The notes: generated by a model from the letters alone, not told the origin. A stretch of DNA of 64,000 nt from Scolanthus callimorphus (GCA_033964015.1 CM066924.1:10566625-10630624); one strand, 5' to 3'. Positions 11,601-23,441 are shown, numbered from the stretch's first letter. Translations and numbers: made by a program.

Positions 11601-12350
11601 CGCCAAGTTTTTAGTGTGTTGACATTTCACCGGACGAGCAAAGAGCGATTTCTTAGAACAATTCAATTATTTTCCGTTTGGATAAGTATCAATCAATTAG
11701 GCAGATATCTCAAGCTTTCAAAATGTTTACTTTTTTGCCTGAGAATATCGGTTGCACTCTTGATACAGGGCGATCATGTGGAAGCAATTATTATAGGTGA
11801 ACGTGAACACAAATTGATATACTTTTAATGTCTGTCCTGCTTACTAATTCATTGACTTTGACAAGAATACAGACATCAACTTACTTGTGAAAGGAACCGC
11901 TGCTTTTTGTTACCAGGGATTGTTCACAAGAGGATTTAGGTCAACACATTTGCGATCGAAGTTCTAGCCTTTTTGCCGGGAATGAACAGCATACACAGCG
12001 TGACAAGGTAAACGTGACACCTGTGTCGTAGTTATTTTTTTCGTAACTCACAGTAGCTTTATAAATTTTCCAGCACATAGTAATTATCCCTTGACTCTAT
12101 CTTAGAATGTCTTCTAACCTTTAATAAACAGTTTCCATCGCCCAAACAATGACTACTAGGTTATTTACTTGTAATGAATAAAACAATGAATTTTGGACCA
12201 ACACCAAATAAGGTTTCCAAACTATAGTAAATTCAAGCACGACTGCACGGTTGAACGATTCTGTCAATCAAGGTTTTACGTACGTGGGAACTTTATAATA
12301 TTCGGAAAATGGTAAATCCTACATATAGCGAGGTGCGATTTTTCTAGACT

Positions 12351-12776
12351 ATGTCGGAATATACCCCTCAAACCTGTTCTTTTTATGCTGTACTTGGCAG
12401 CAAATGTGGTTATGACAGCAAGGAAAAGGCGCGTTTGGCGAAAATTGTCCTCTTAGTGGAATGCGCAAGGGATATCCGTGCACACAAATCAGAGTTCTCA
12501 TTCAGTGGCGTCGAAACTGAGGTAGAACTAATCCTTGCAAGGGCATCCATGTTTGCACCACCTCGAAATTTGGAAACGTGGACTATTTGTCCTGCCCATA
12601 GAGCTTCCCTTGGTTTAAGTTGGAGTCGCAGTTCTATAGCAAATGCGTCGTACCCGTTAGTTTGTCGCACCACAATGTAACTGTTTCGAAGCGTCCAAAG
12701 GCAGAGAGAGGACTGAGCAAAGCGGCGGCCCAAGACATCTTCAGAGAAACAGGCATTTCTCTAGCAGTTGGTTCAG
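12351..12776 (+). CDS. Exon 1: N-terminal Cys/His-rich region
   Basis: Starts at ATG 12351 (MSEYTPQTCSFYAVLG...) and holds WTICPAHRASLG, a C..HR pattern likely to bind zinc with later cysteines. A one-base shift near 12,640 moves the reading frame; the shifted frame continues SKCVVPVSLSHH...AVGSG to a TCAG|GTACGC donor at 12777. The exon ends in phase 1, matching exon 2. The start is the first ATG of the open frame; an upstream non-coding exon is possible. Confidence 0.65.
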
Positions 12777-13157
12777 GTACGCTAAGAGAAAAACACACAG
12801 AAAGAGTCTGGAAAAAGCGGAAGCCATAGCTTATTTCCCGCAACAGCAATTAGCAAAAATGACGACATAAAGCATCGTCTATGGCAGCGAAAAGACATTG
12901 AACAGAGAGCCACGGAGATCTCTTGCGTTTCGAAGCTCTTGCGTTTTACTAAGTTAAGGCTTCAATAATGTTATCGCCATAGGCATATGGAAATATCCCG
13001 CCACCGATCGATTTTTTAAAGCAAACGGTGTCCGATTAAAAGCCACTCTCAGTATTTTGGCCCCGCCCCCAGTACGACCTACCAACCCCACCAAAAAATA
13101 TTACGAAAACGAAAAACGAGTTGAAAAAATTAAGATAAATGATTGTTTAATCACTAG

Positions 13158-13273
13158 GCGTGTGCTCTAAATGCCGAAAAAGTTTGGCCGGGCTTAGTAA
13201 GCAGAAAGCGGTGCTTGAAACTGCTGAGGTCCAAGAGGAGAAAGTCATTCGAGGAATAGAAGAAATGTCGCTG
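13158..13273 (+). CDS. Exon 2: CxxC segment and coiled-coil-like stretch
   Basis: An acceptor CACTAG precedes 13158 and a donor CTG|GTATGT follows 13273. The only open phase joins exon 1 in phase 1 and reads VCSKCRKSL, then a charged helical run rich in Glu and Lys. The CSKC motif probably completes the zinc site started in exon 1. Confidence 0.68.
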
Positions 13274-13791
13274 GTATGTATTAATACAAGTGTGTGATAT
13301 TGCGAGGAGCGAAGGGTCTCATTTATTTCGTGGTACAATTCTTTATTTCAAGCGAAGACGTCATGTCTCATTTTTTAGGAGGACGACTTATCCACATATT
13401 TAGAAGGGGCCAAGAACACTTTATTACATTGTATATGGACAGGCGATACCCCACCCACGCCCTAGGTGTTCACCATTGATGTGCGTCTAACACAGGGAGA
13501 AACGCAGCTATGTCTCCTTATTCCTACCGCCCTTACTTTCCTTTGCCTAAATGCTATTCCTCAATTTTTTAAAATATTTTGATATTAAAATGAAAGAAGG
13601 ATAATTATTGATAAATGCGCCTGTACACCTGCAATGATATTTTTTAACAGTTAATTAAAGGGTCGAATGAAACCGCGTATGTGTTGGCCCAAGGGCGGGC
13701 TGTATATTCTAGATGGAAACACCTCATCCCGACTTTATACACTCCAGAAATATGACCCAATCACTTTATGTCTGTTTTATTTGTAACGTAG

Positions 13792-14832
13792 GAACACACA
13801 ATGGGCGAGTCTCTGCCAATTGCACACAGTACCCCGGCACCTTTTGCAAGTCGCCCTGACGACAGTATAAGTGAGACCCTAGCAAGAAGCCTTTACATTC
13901 CATCTGACAAGAGCATCCAAGAACTAACGGCTGGTGCACTAGTAACAGAAACACCGCTGGACAAGCTTAATACCTTCCTTAGAAGTAGAGACGTCAGCCC
14001 AGTCAGGTGGACACTCAAAACACCGTGGAGAGATGCTAGCGAGAGAACGCAGCGCCGCCACATTCGGAAGGCCAAACAGACAGTAGACGCTGTCTTAGAC
14101 GAGGTTGCCCCTGCTCAATCAGATTACTTGTGGAAGGCTTTGATAGCATCAAAACCAATTTCAAGCGCAGAAGAAAGCGATGAAGAAAATGTGGATACAG
14201 TCTTAATGCAAGCTTTATGTGAATGTTATGCCAACGCCAGCACATGGGAAACTCGGCGGCAAATACTTTCTGTTATAGCAGATAAGTTCACCTTTCATAC
14301 ACTTAAAAAGTGGATCCCAGAATTGACAAAATGGCGTTTCACGAGTGCAAGAAAGCATGCTCTGACTCATGGAAGAGGAGTTCCTCTCCCTAAGGCGACC
14401 CAAACAAGAATGTACGTAACACCAAAGCAGGTCGATCACTTCCTTGAATTCATTACTAGCACCCACGTGATACAAGACTTGCCTTTTGGCGAGAAGACCA
14501 TGAAGCTTTCAACAGGGGAAGTTCTGAAAGTACCTAATGTCATCAGAGTGATGATTCCTGAGTCGATCGTCAGACAGTACTTAGCGTATGCAAGTGAGAG
14601 TGACTTCAAGCCTCTAAGTCGAAGTACACTCTTACGTATCCTATCAGTCTGTTCCGCTTCAGAAAGGAAATGTCTTCAGGGATTGGACTACATAAGTGCG
14701 GCTGGGGCACAAGCTTTTGAAGAATTACATGAAGTAGTAGAGAAACTAGGAGAGGTGTTAGGTATGTCGTGGGCAGAAGAACAGAAACAACGATTGAAAG
14801 TATCTAAACGTTATATAAAAGGGGACTTTAAG
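13792..14832 (+). CDS. Exon 3: 347-residue helical middle region
   Basis: The acceptor AACGTAG and the donor AAG|GTAACT bound a fully open 1,041-bp exon in phase 0. It contains ATG at 13801, but splice and phase evidence indicates this is internal. No catalytic motif was recognised. It reads as a mostly alpha-helical domain with an acidic linker (SAEESDEENVD) and a segment WKALIASKP. It ends ...RYIKGDFK, which joins VHVARES of exon 4. Confidence 0.78.
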
Positions 14833-15002
14833 GTAACTATCATATATTATTTGGACAGTATTTTGGGTGTGATACCTGTTTACAACGCACGGTATAATGG
14901 ACCAGACTTTCGCCCTTTCGATGTGGGGTGTGGTAGGGGGAGATAAAAACGCTTTTTCTGTACAGATATGTCCTTTTGGCTAACAAAGTTCATTTTGTTT
15001 AG

Positions 15003-16912
15003 GTACATGTGGCAAGGGAATCCACTGTGGCTGACCACTGCATGCAATACGCCCTGAGTGATGCGAAAGACCGTGACTACCAAGTAGTCTATGCGCACCA
15101 TCATTACCACTCATGTGATCGCTGCGAATTGCTGTCCGCCGCTCTACGAGAAATAGATGACGCTTTGGGGAACATGTCGGAAAACAGCATGTCTGAGGAT
15201 GACCGCGAGTACCTGAAGTTCACGGCTAGCCAGGCCAAGCAGAACATACTCTCTTGGAAAGCTCACTTGCTTCGCAGCATCAACCAGGACGAGGCACGAC
15301 TGGACGCTCTCAGCGCTCTGGATCAGTCTGCAGCACTTCTTGTACAGGATTGGGCTATGAAGTTTCTTCCGAGGAAGTTTCGTGAGAGCCAAACAGACTG
15401 GTTCGGAAAGAGAGGCTTGTCCTGGCACCTCACTGTCGCCACTCGTCGGACGCCGAGCCAAGAGTTAGAAATGATGACCTTTGTGCACATATTTCAATCA
15501 TGCAACCAAGACAGTGGTGCTGTGCTCGCAATAATGGGTGATACCATTGGCAAACTCAAACAAACCATGCCAAGTCTGGAAACGGTATCCTACAGGCAGG
15601 ACAACGCAGGATGCTATCGATCTGGGGCGACCATCGTTGGTGCACGCAAGGCGGGTCAGCCACACGGAGTCTCAGTGAAACGGTTAGATTTCTCTGATCC
15701 CCAGAGCGGTAAGGGCGCCTGCGATCGAAGGGCTGCCTCTATAAAAGCGCATATGAGGATCTATTTAAACGAGGGGCTCGATATTGAGAATGCTGAGCAA
15801 ATGGCTAGCTCGATGAAGTCAGACGGTGGTGTGGCCGGACTTGACATTACACTGTGTCATGCTTCACCTTGCGTTCCAAATGTGAAGCTTGATGGAGTTA
15901 GCTCCCTTTCTAACATTGAGTACGGTACAAACCACCTGCGTGTATGGAAAGCATATAAAATCGGACCAGGAAAGAAAGTCAACCTCAATAAAATCGGAGA
16001 GAATATTCCTTGTACAGCATTGTCTACAGAGAACGATGACGTTTCAGATAAATTTCGCGCTAGGCCGCAGGCCAAAGCTGCGCCTGTAGTACATGAAGCG
16101 TCTGTCGCGTGCGATACAGTCACACCGATTCTCATTTGTTTTGTTGTCCTGAGGAAGGATGTATGAAGTCTTACCAGCGACTTTCATCTTTGCAGCACCA
16201 CTTGGACTGTGGAGAGCATGAGCGTATGCTAGAGTGTCAAACCCTTCTGGATAAAGCCGCGCTTGGTTATGCCACGAGACTTGAAGGACATTCAACGGGA
16301 GTGCCACATTTGCAGGAGAGCTTTGCGCGTCAGCTGGAACAGCCTTTATTGCAAATGGGATGGGCACTGAGGGCTGGTCATACAGGTACGAGACCGCGTT
16401 TTAGCGCGAACCAGAAAGAATATCTAACAAGCAAGTTTCAGATCGGGGAGCAGACTGGGCGAAAATTTAATCCTGCTACCGTCGCAAAGTCAATGGTGAC
16501 AGCTAAGAATGCGAGCGGAGAACGTCTCTTCTCCAGTTCAGAATTCCTGACGACTCAGCAAGTCGCAAGCTTCTTTTCGCGACTCGCTTCCAAGCGCACA
16601 CTTGTAGTACAAGACAACGATCATGACTTGGACACTGATGAGCGAACTCGAGAAACTGAAACAGCTTTTAGCACTCTGAGGGAGAAAGCTTTGAATGAAG
16701 TCATGATAAAGCATCCAATTTACTTCGACAATTACAACATCTGCGAGCTCGTGTCGACTGGCAAGCTGTCTAAGTTTTCCGTTACAATGCTCAAGGAGAT
16801 CTGCCATAATTTCGAGATAGCACGAGACGGCATGGGGCGACTAAAGGCACCTTATGTCTCCAAACTCGTTGACTTTGTGAAAGAGTCGTGCACATGCAAT
16901 GCACAGCGTTAG
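15003..16912 (+). CDS. Exon 4: RNase H-like core and C2H2 finger
   Basis: Begins after a TTTAG acceptor in phase 0. It encodes HHHYHSCDRC (about 15,090), QDWAMKFLPRKFRE (about 15,346), YRQDNAGCYRSG (about 15,590) and DFSDPQSGKGACDR (about 15,690), the last two in the order seen in DDE-type transposase cores. Near 16,120 a one-base shift moves the frame; beyond it lies a C2H2-like finger with CPEEGC, then SGERLFSSSEFLTTQQVASF and a stop at 16910-16912. Residues conserved in the 60-61 kb paralogue (QDNAGCY, DFSDPQ.GK, SGxRLF.xxEFL) mark the constrained sites. Confidence 0.72.
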
Positions 16913-17560
16913 ATAGCTTTCTGTGAGGAACAGCAAATGCCTTAACATGACCTAATTGCAAACTCTCTGGTTAGGAATTGTATGTAGATTGTTCACGCAT
17001 AGTCGTACGAATGACCATAGGCAGGAGGGTACCCCTCATAAAGTTGGAACTACATACATAACTACATATAACTGGACTAATTTGTTTAACGATTTGTTTT
17101 ATCAGAAAGGACAGTACTCAGATCAGCACTGACCTTTCTCAGAACCCTAAACAGATAGAGTGGTGTAGGTTGCAACTCTGAAAGTGATGTTTACATCTTT
17201 TTGTGGCTGTTATAGTGAGTGATAGCTGGCGTATTCCTTCGATCAGGGTGACACAAGGGCTACGCGTGATTTGGACTTAAATCAGAGCGTAAACCGTGTA
17301 AGCAGCCAACATTGGAATTGTGCAGAAACACATGGCTGAAAATTAGACCGGACCCCCTCCATCAGACCCCACACTGACGTGCCGTATCATATCGCACCCC
17401 TCTCTCTGATTTTCTTCCCCGCCCGTCCTGGTAATCATTTCACATTGCACAGATGCTTTTGAATTCAGTGATTCGCCAAGCTGAACTTTTTCTCTGGAAC
17501 TGTTCTGAACGTAAGGCGTTTTGGAAATACTTTGGAAATGAACGACAGAGGAACGCTTGT
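16913..17560. other. 3' flank of the zinc-finger gene, no gene
   Basis: No further exon or clear AATAAA signal was found within the first few hundred bases after the stop. The stretch ends at the LINE insertion. Confidence 0.4.

Positions 17561-17605
<45 letters not shown>
17561..17605. repeat. (GATA)n tract forming the 3' tail of the LINE
   Basis: About eleven GATA repeats directly abut the minus-strand LINE 3' UTR, so on the element strand they read as an (ATCT)n tail. CR1/L2-group LINEs commonly end in a short tandem repeat rather than poly(A), so this microsatellite is best read as part of the insertion. Confidence 0.85.
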
Positions 17606-17803
17606 GTTTTATTTAGACACGGTAGTTTCATCAGCATAGCTGGTTTTCATAAAAGCCGTGTGTAAACTATCATTTACATAAAAAGTGATATAAATTGAAT
17701 ATAATATATAATAAAATTTGATAAAAATCTAGAGAATAGTGGATATATTAAAAACTGTCAAAGAAGCTGGGAGGTAATTTTCCCAATTCGGATTTAAATG
17801 TAG

Positions 17804-20233
17804 CTAAAGAGCTACATGTTCGGGTTTTTCGGGCAATTTGTTCCAAATTTGGGCTCCTCTATATTTGAAACATTTTTTCCCGTAGTTAGTTTTCGGGAGA
17901 GGTAACTGAAATCTAGAGGAAGAACCTCTAGTGTCATAGGGGGATGCATTATTGGAAAATTTGCTCAAAAGATATTCGGGGGCTAGGCCGTTATTGATTT
18001 TGAACATTTCAGTGGCTAGCAGCTTTAGCCTACGAATAGACAATTTGTCCCAACCCAACTCATTTAACAGGGGCTCCGAGCGAGAGTCGTAGTTCGAAAA
18101 TGTTACGATTCTAGCTGCACGATTTTGTAGCTTCTGCAATTTTGATGATAACTCAGCCCCAATCCCTTCCCATACTACACTGCAATAGTCAAAATATGGC
18201 TGTATGAATGAGTGGTACATTGTTTGAAGAGTTGAGGGAGGGACAAACTGTCGTACCCTTTTCATAGCTCCTATTGCACTCGACAGTTTTTTAGAGGTCT
18301 CCTCCACATGCTTTGACCAATTGAGAACTTCATCAATATAAACACCCAGTGACTTTGCTGATTTTACTCTTGGAATGTTAGCACCACCAATGGTGAGTGA
18401 TGGGCAAAGCACACGGGAAGACCTCTGTCTGGATCCAACAATTAGTAATTCAGATTTGGTTGCATTCAAACTTAATCTGTTGGCGTGGAGCCATTGGCTT
18501 ATATTTTCGAGGTCTTTGTTGAAATTGCACTCGATTTCCTGGCCGTTATCCCCGGCGACAGTAAGGTTAGTGTCGTCGGCATACATTTGGGGATCGGCAA
18601 ATTCTAAGCAGGCAGGTAAGTCATTAATGTAAATAAGAAATAATAAGGGACCCAGTATTGTGCCCTGCGGAATGCCACATTTTAAGGTCATGGTGCTAGA
18701 AAGATTACCGTCTATCACGCAGCACTGCCCTCGGCCACTAAGGTATGAACTAAACCAGCGTATGGTGATATCTGATACACCATAGTTCTTGAGCTTTTGA
18801 ATAAGTATTGCGTGATCCACGGTATCAAAAGCTTTTTTTAGGTCTAAAAAGACTATTGAGTTTATCATACCTCTATCTATATTACGTGACCAATTATCAA
18901 TGGCATTCAGCAGGGCAGTTACTGTCGAGTGCATTTTACGGAAGCCGGATTGACAACTGGACAAGATGTTATTCTCTTGCAAATATTCATAGAATTGGTC
19001 ATAGATAATTCGTTCAAAAACTTTAGCTATAGTTGAAATCACAGATATTGGTCTGTAATTATTAGTATCGGAGCGTTTGCCAGATTTATAAAGAGGTGTA
19101 ACTTTAGATAGTTTCCAGTCATCTGGAAAAACGCCATATGTGATGGACGCATTGAAAAGAAGTGCCAGAGAATCAGAAATGATGCCAGCACCTATTTTCA
19201 ATGCCTCGCTTGGTATATTGTCTAGCCCTTTTGCTTTAGAGATAGATAATTTATTCAAATGGGACTGGACAATTTTGGTAGTTGTATGTGCAAGAGTAAA
19301 AGAAGATGAGCACGGGGGTATGTAAGTTGTGTAATCATGCGAGCTATCGTGTGCCCCAAACTGCTCCTCGGCTAGTTTTGGGCCGATGTTTACGAAGTGC
19401 TGATTAAATGCCTCTGCGATGTCCGATGGAGCGGAAATTTCATTATTCTCACATTCTAGTTTTGTTATTTGCTGAGATTTTACACCCCTGCCTGTTACTT
19501 CGTTGATTACTCTCCACTTGTCTCGCGGTGACAATTCACTATCTGAAAGTTTCCCATTATAATATTCGGCTTTAGTTAATCTTATTAGCCTATTAAGCTC
19601 ATTTCGTGATTCTCTATATTTTGCCCAGTCGCTCTGATCTTTTGTTTGAATTGCAGTTTTTTTCAGATAGTCGCGCTGTCGCATTTTTGATAACAGGTTT
19701 TGAGTTATCCATGGAGAGTATTTTTGGCGCACTCGTCTCTTACGCATAGGTGCGTGTTTATCAAGGACGCCTAAGAAATTGGATTTCCATTGTTCCCACA
19801 TGGTATTTGGATCAGTTGCGTACTCCTCAAGAGTTGACCAGGGAACATTAATTAGATCGTTTTTGAAATTCTGGGCATTAAAATGTTTAAATGATCGATT
19901 GATTGAATACTTGTGACCACTGTTGGTTGAGATAGAAATACGACGGTATGCGTAAATCACATCATGGTCGCTTCCACCAAATCTGATCACCCCAGAGCAC
20001 ACAACTTTGTCGGGGGCGTTGGTCAAAATATGGTCAATTAAAGACTCTGAGGTGGGCGTTACCCTGGTTGGCTCATTTATCAGTTGAGTCAATTGATAAA
20101 TGTCTGCGATGTTATTTATGGCCCTGGTGGGACCATCAAGTTGCTCTGGCAACTCATTACAATTGGTGTCACCCAACAAAAAAAGATCTTGATTTAAACA
20201 GTCAACCAGAAAACCATGCGGTTGATAACATCA
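17804..20233 (-). CDS. LINE ORF2: partial endonuclease plus reverse transcriptase
   Basis: An open frame of about 809 codons. The N-terminus holds the last part of an apurinic-type endonuclease (LLGDTNCNE, ESLIDHILTN, GGSDHDVI). The reverse transcriptase follows with FLDLKKAFDTVDH, GIPQGTILGPLLFLIYIND and the catalytic YADD (18,573-18,584). The C-terminus has the maturase-like region and LWNKLPE typical of CR1/L2/jockey proteins. It copies its own RNA at a nicked target in the nucleus. There is no genuine ATG start because the 5' end is missing; a stop codon lies just upstream of 20,233. Confidence 0.93.
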
Positions 20234-20237
20234 CCTG

Positions 20238-21059
20238 AATAATAAACATACTTTTTTTTTACTTGCCAATCTATTTGGATAAATATCCATGTACTCTATG
20301 TATAGTACACGATGCCAAATAAAACAATTTATCTTTGTTTATCTTTGTCTTATCCACTTCGTAAATCGTCTAGCTCCCCCACCCAGCCCCTAACATTTTT
20401 CGTGGAATCGTCAATACACGTGGGGCGTGTAATTAGCATAATTAGCTGTCACGCAATGTTGAGCTTGTTCATGCAATCGCTGTTCAAGTTGCGAATGGAC
20501 AGCCTATATTCGACTTTTTAGTAACAAGAGAAGATAAAAATGCTCTGCCTTCATTTCAAGCAATTGAAAACTAATTTTCGAGGTAAGAGTTTGTTCATTT
20601 TAGTAACACGATTATGTGGAAACATTGACCTCTGGATGTTCGCTGTGTCCGCTGTGCGTGTTGACATGATTCTGTGAATCACGTTCCTCCCATTTCATGG
20701 CTACGCGTGAATTTGGGCATTCCCAGCTATATCTGCTTGCAAATAGTTCTTAGAATTATCAAGTACAGAGCAGAAAGAAAGGAAATGATCTTTTTATCAG
20801 GTAAAGTTCACTTTCCTGCGTTCGCGTAAAACACTTGACCTCGACCAATTCCATTTTCAATGTCACTCGTAATTTTCTGCTGAAATAATCCCATTTCAGA
20901 AAGAAATTCAAACTTTTCCTGCTATAGCATTCCTCTCTTTGTATTTTGAAGGGGTTATATGAATAAAGCTACTCTTTAGTCGCGAAAACTCGGCATTATT
21001 CTGAGATTTTACGCTCGGCTCGGAAGTCAACGAAGTGACAATTTAATGGAAATCTCAAA
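20238..21059. other. Interior of the TTAA element, no gene
   Basis: AT-rich sequence between the LINE 5' break and the right TIR. No exon or repeat was recognised. Confidence 0.4.
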
Positions 21060-21607
21060 TTTTACAACAAATTCAGCGAATAATTTCGGAGCGCTCCCTC
21101 AAAAACCCAAGACAATTTTTATATGACGTTCAAGAACAACATATGAACACTTTGTAGCCTGACGCACAGGATGATCGGAGATTAGCCACTACTAGAAATA
21201 ATTATTTTTGTTTTCAAGGTAAAATCACTGTTGCATCGCTAGTTGGAAATTCCTCTGCAAAAATGTATTCCTAGACTTTTAAAAAGATAAATAGATAATT
21301 AATTCTGCTGCTTGTGAGCTGATTAGGGTCTATTTTCTCGGAATTAGGTGTTTATTTGGCGGCATTCGAGCTCCTTGTGTTCACGCGAGGAACTTTTTGA
21401 GATCAAGTATTTTGGCTACCTCGTGCGGCTTTTTTCAGGGCTCGAGGCCGCGAAATCGATTTTCTCATTTAATCCTTAAATTCCTTCGTATTTCGCAAAA
21501 TAAACACCAGAACGTTGCTAAACTCATTAATATCTACCTGTAAACCTAAAATAAAGGTAGATTGGTTTTTCATCACTGGCCAAGAATTTTGATTTTGACA
21601 TTGGCTC
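21060..21607 (-). repeat. Right terminal inverted repeat of the TTAA element
   Basis: Reverse complement partner of 11,034-11,600. The outermost 12 bases are identical to the left end, and TTAA follows at 21,608-21,611. Matching inner blocks include CTAATCTCCGATCA, CCGAGAAAATAGA and ATTAATGA. Confidence 0.68.
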
Positions 21608-22105
21608 TTAAAAGTGAAAAATGCACTATCACACAGGGGAACGTTTCATTGTTTGAAAGCCATCCTCATGGTAACCAGGGAGGACTGCTGGCCATAGCAA
21701 GATATGAACAAATAGATTGCTTTGTTCTCTTTTTTGGATATATGTGATTGCGTGACTGGGGAAGCAGCATATCAGGGGCCAATATTAATGTAGTACAGTA
21801 AAAAAACCTCAATTATCACTTCTAATACATCACATGCAACAAAGTGATGAAAAACCAGCTTAAAACAAACAAGTTTTATAATGTTTTCTCCGATTTTGCC
21901 AGCTAATTCAATATGACAGGATGATAATATTATTAGTGAGGCTCAGCATGATAGGAATACTTGTGTGATACTCTTTCTAGATGTTCCACAATAATACAAT
22001 AATAAATATTCATTAGCAACGAAATTTTAGGCACAATTTAGCAGGCAATATTCTCGAAAATATGCCACCGATCACTTTGACATAAAAAGAAATACTTAGT
22101 AATAA

Positions 22106-22125
22106 GTTCGATACGCGTATCGAAC
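22106..22125. repeat. Perfect 20-bp palindrome
   Basis: GTTCGATACGCGTATCGAAC is its own reverse complement. It could be a regulatory dimer site or chance; nothing around it decides. Confidence 0.7.
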
Positions 22126-22314
22126 TTTTAACATGCTTGCCGAGTGTGAAATTCAATAAAAATTTTACCAGAGACCAAACTGAGTAAAAGTGTGGTCATA
22201 CTTCCAATAAATAATCGGAAAATTTTGTCCGATTTTGGGGCTAATAAAACCCAAAAAGAATAAACAAGGAAAGGACGATAAAACTAGTCCAAATGTCCGA
22301 ACTGTGATACTCTT

Positions 22315-22600
22315 TCTACGATTACGGGAAATTCACTGTCAACTTAGAGAATTCATTGGGCCGGTTTTATGTTATTCGACTTTTTCAGGCTCCAAGATGG
22401 CAAAGCTATTTATGCCGCAAATATTTCCTTGAAGAAAGAATGGCTAATATCTGCGGAATTAAGAAATCCTTGCCGCCCGAATAATCTACAAACCCAAGGC
22501 AATGTACCAGCCAAATTTCACTTCTTAGAATGCTTCCGATTTTGTTTCGCATGTGTTCAAGGAAACTGCAAAATTTGAGAAATTATATTATAAATCTTCC
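22315..22600 (+). repeat. Dispersed repeat R3, copy 1
   Basis: The part at 22,315-22,450 aligns with the reverse complement of about 58,440-58,590, including GCCCAATGAATTCTCT on that strand and GCGGCATAAATA. Similarity weakens beyond. The family is unknown. Confidence 0.55.
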
Positions 22601-23049
22601 GTTTGTTAAAAAACTTACACTTTTCGCCTCTGACACAAATCTCATATGTAAAATTTTTGATACTTCCGTAAATTATTCTTGAATATATACCAAAAAAAAC
22701 CTCCAAGTCTTGAGTTCCTTTAAGTATTTTAAGGCACCGAGAAAAAATGCTAAACTTTTTTCGGTTTGCTCGAGCCGGTTTTTGTCATTGTACTTGAGAT
22801 ATTACCATACCTCATTACCACACTCGGTAATCTTTCTCCGCCATTGATAACCAAACAAGACAGGTTCCTAAGATGCAATGCACATGTCCGGCAGAATACT
22901 CCTCTGCTTGATGAAATATGCCGAAAAGCTAATCACACAATAGAGGCAATTAGGTCACAATGAACTGAAACCCAACTCTGCTGAAGAATACTTTCTTTTT
23001 AAAATAGTCCCTGCGGGGTTATGTTTTAGAAGCCGTTTACAGAACTCGC

Positions 23050-23116
23050 GTCCGTGCTGTATCGGGTCTACAAACACTCTCCATGCGCGCTCGTGTTTGT
23101 AAACCCGATACAGCAC
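23050..23116. repeat. Long hairpin
   Basis: Arms with GTGCTGTATCGGGT and its complement, each continuing into a TACAAACAC-type block, surround a loop of about 20 bp. A CTAT-rich microsatellite follows at about 23,142-23,170, which may be the tail of an insertion. Confidence 0.75.
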
Positions 23117-23336
23117 GGCTGCTCATTCTTCAAACTTTACATCTATCTATCTAATCTATCTATCTATATCTCACGCAATGAAAAGTCTGAATGGGCGCTA
23201 AAATGCAAATAGCAGCGCGAAAAGTAGCGATCGCAGTCGTTTATTCGGCGTTGGGAATCTCTACACGGTCTTCATTTTCAGCCTTATTTGTAAAGTCATA
23301 TCTTTTATTAACTTCGATGTTTACCTTTGTATTTAG

Positions 23337-23441
23337 GTCTTGTCAAGCAATGCAAATCCTGAAGCGATGTTAAAGGCCAAACACATGAGGGATATTTTGA
23401 AACTAACAGGGAGGTTCATCAAGGAGTGCGTTCAAAACCAG
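23337..23441 (+). CDS. Isolated internal exon of an unidentified gene
   Basis: A TTTAG acceptor and a CAG|GTAGAA donor bound 105 bp. Only one of the three frames is open, in phase 0 at both ends, and it reads as ordinary protein (..NPEAMLKAKHMRDILKLTGR..). It is not part of any repeat recognised here. It may be an exon of a host gene whose last exon is at 63,709-63,837 (same strand, compatible phase), which would put about 40 kb of mobile DNA in one intron; that link is inference. I do not recognise the protein. Confidence 0.5.

Larger units (their letters stand above)
12351..16912 (+). pseudogene. Zinc-finger, RNase H-like transposase-type protein, four exons, two one-base breaks
   Basis: The exons are 12351-12776, 13158-13273, 13792-14832 and 15003-16912. 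All introns have GT...AG ends and compatible phases, giving about 1,160 residues. In order they encode an N-terminal Cys/His-rich part, CSKC in exon 2, a long helical middle, a His/Cys cluster (HHHYHSCDRC), a block QDWAMKFLPRKFRE...DWFGKRGLSWH, then YRQDNAGCYRSG and DFSDPQSGKGACDR, and a C-terminal C2H2 finger (CPEEGC...). The acidic residues in these spaced motifs resemble DDE/RNase H-type transposases; this is inference. One-base shifts near 12,640 and 16,120 break the frame. The gene lies between long TIRs, and a second, more decayed family member is at 60.1-61.7 kb. I know no established name. Confidence 0.72.
17561..20237 (-). mobile_element. 5'-truncated CR1/L2-group LINE
   Basis: Runs from the microsatellite tail at 17,561 to a 5' break near 20,237, where similarity to the endonuclease domain stops. 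It lies wholly inside the TTAA-flanked element and so is younger than it. The remaining reading frame is uninterrupted, suggesting a fairly recent, 5'-truncated insertion. Confidence 0.85.
11034..21607 (+). mobile_element. Candidate autonomous DNA transposon with long TIRs and TTAA flanks
   Basis: Two diverged inverted segments of about 550 bp bound this region. Both begin GAGCCAATGTCA when read inward, and both are preceded directly by TTAA (11030-11033; on the right 21608-21611). Several inner blocks also align, including TTAATGA...TT-AACAACGTTCT and the CTAATCTCCGATCA segment. Inside lies a four-exon plus-strand gene (12351-16912) for a zinc-finger/RNase H-like protein and a LINE inserted at 17.56-20.24 kb; without the LINE the element is about 7.9 kb. 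TTAA target duplications are known from piggyBac and Kolobok, but the protein does not match either as I know them. Transposase function is inference from gene position, TIRs and family pattern. Confidence 0.6.
21608..23336. other. No gene; several small inverted repeats
   Basis: No coding exon was recognised before 23,337. The stretch contains a perfect 20-bp palindrome, a diverged dispersed repeat and a long hairpin, listed separately. Confidence 0.45.
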
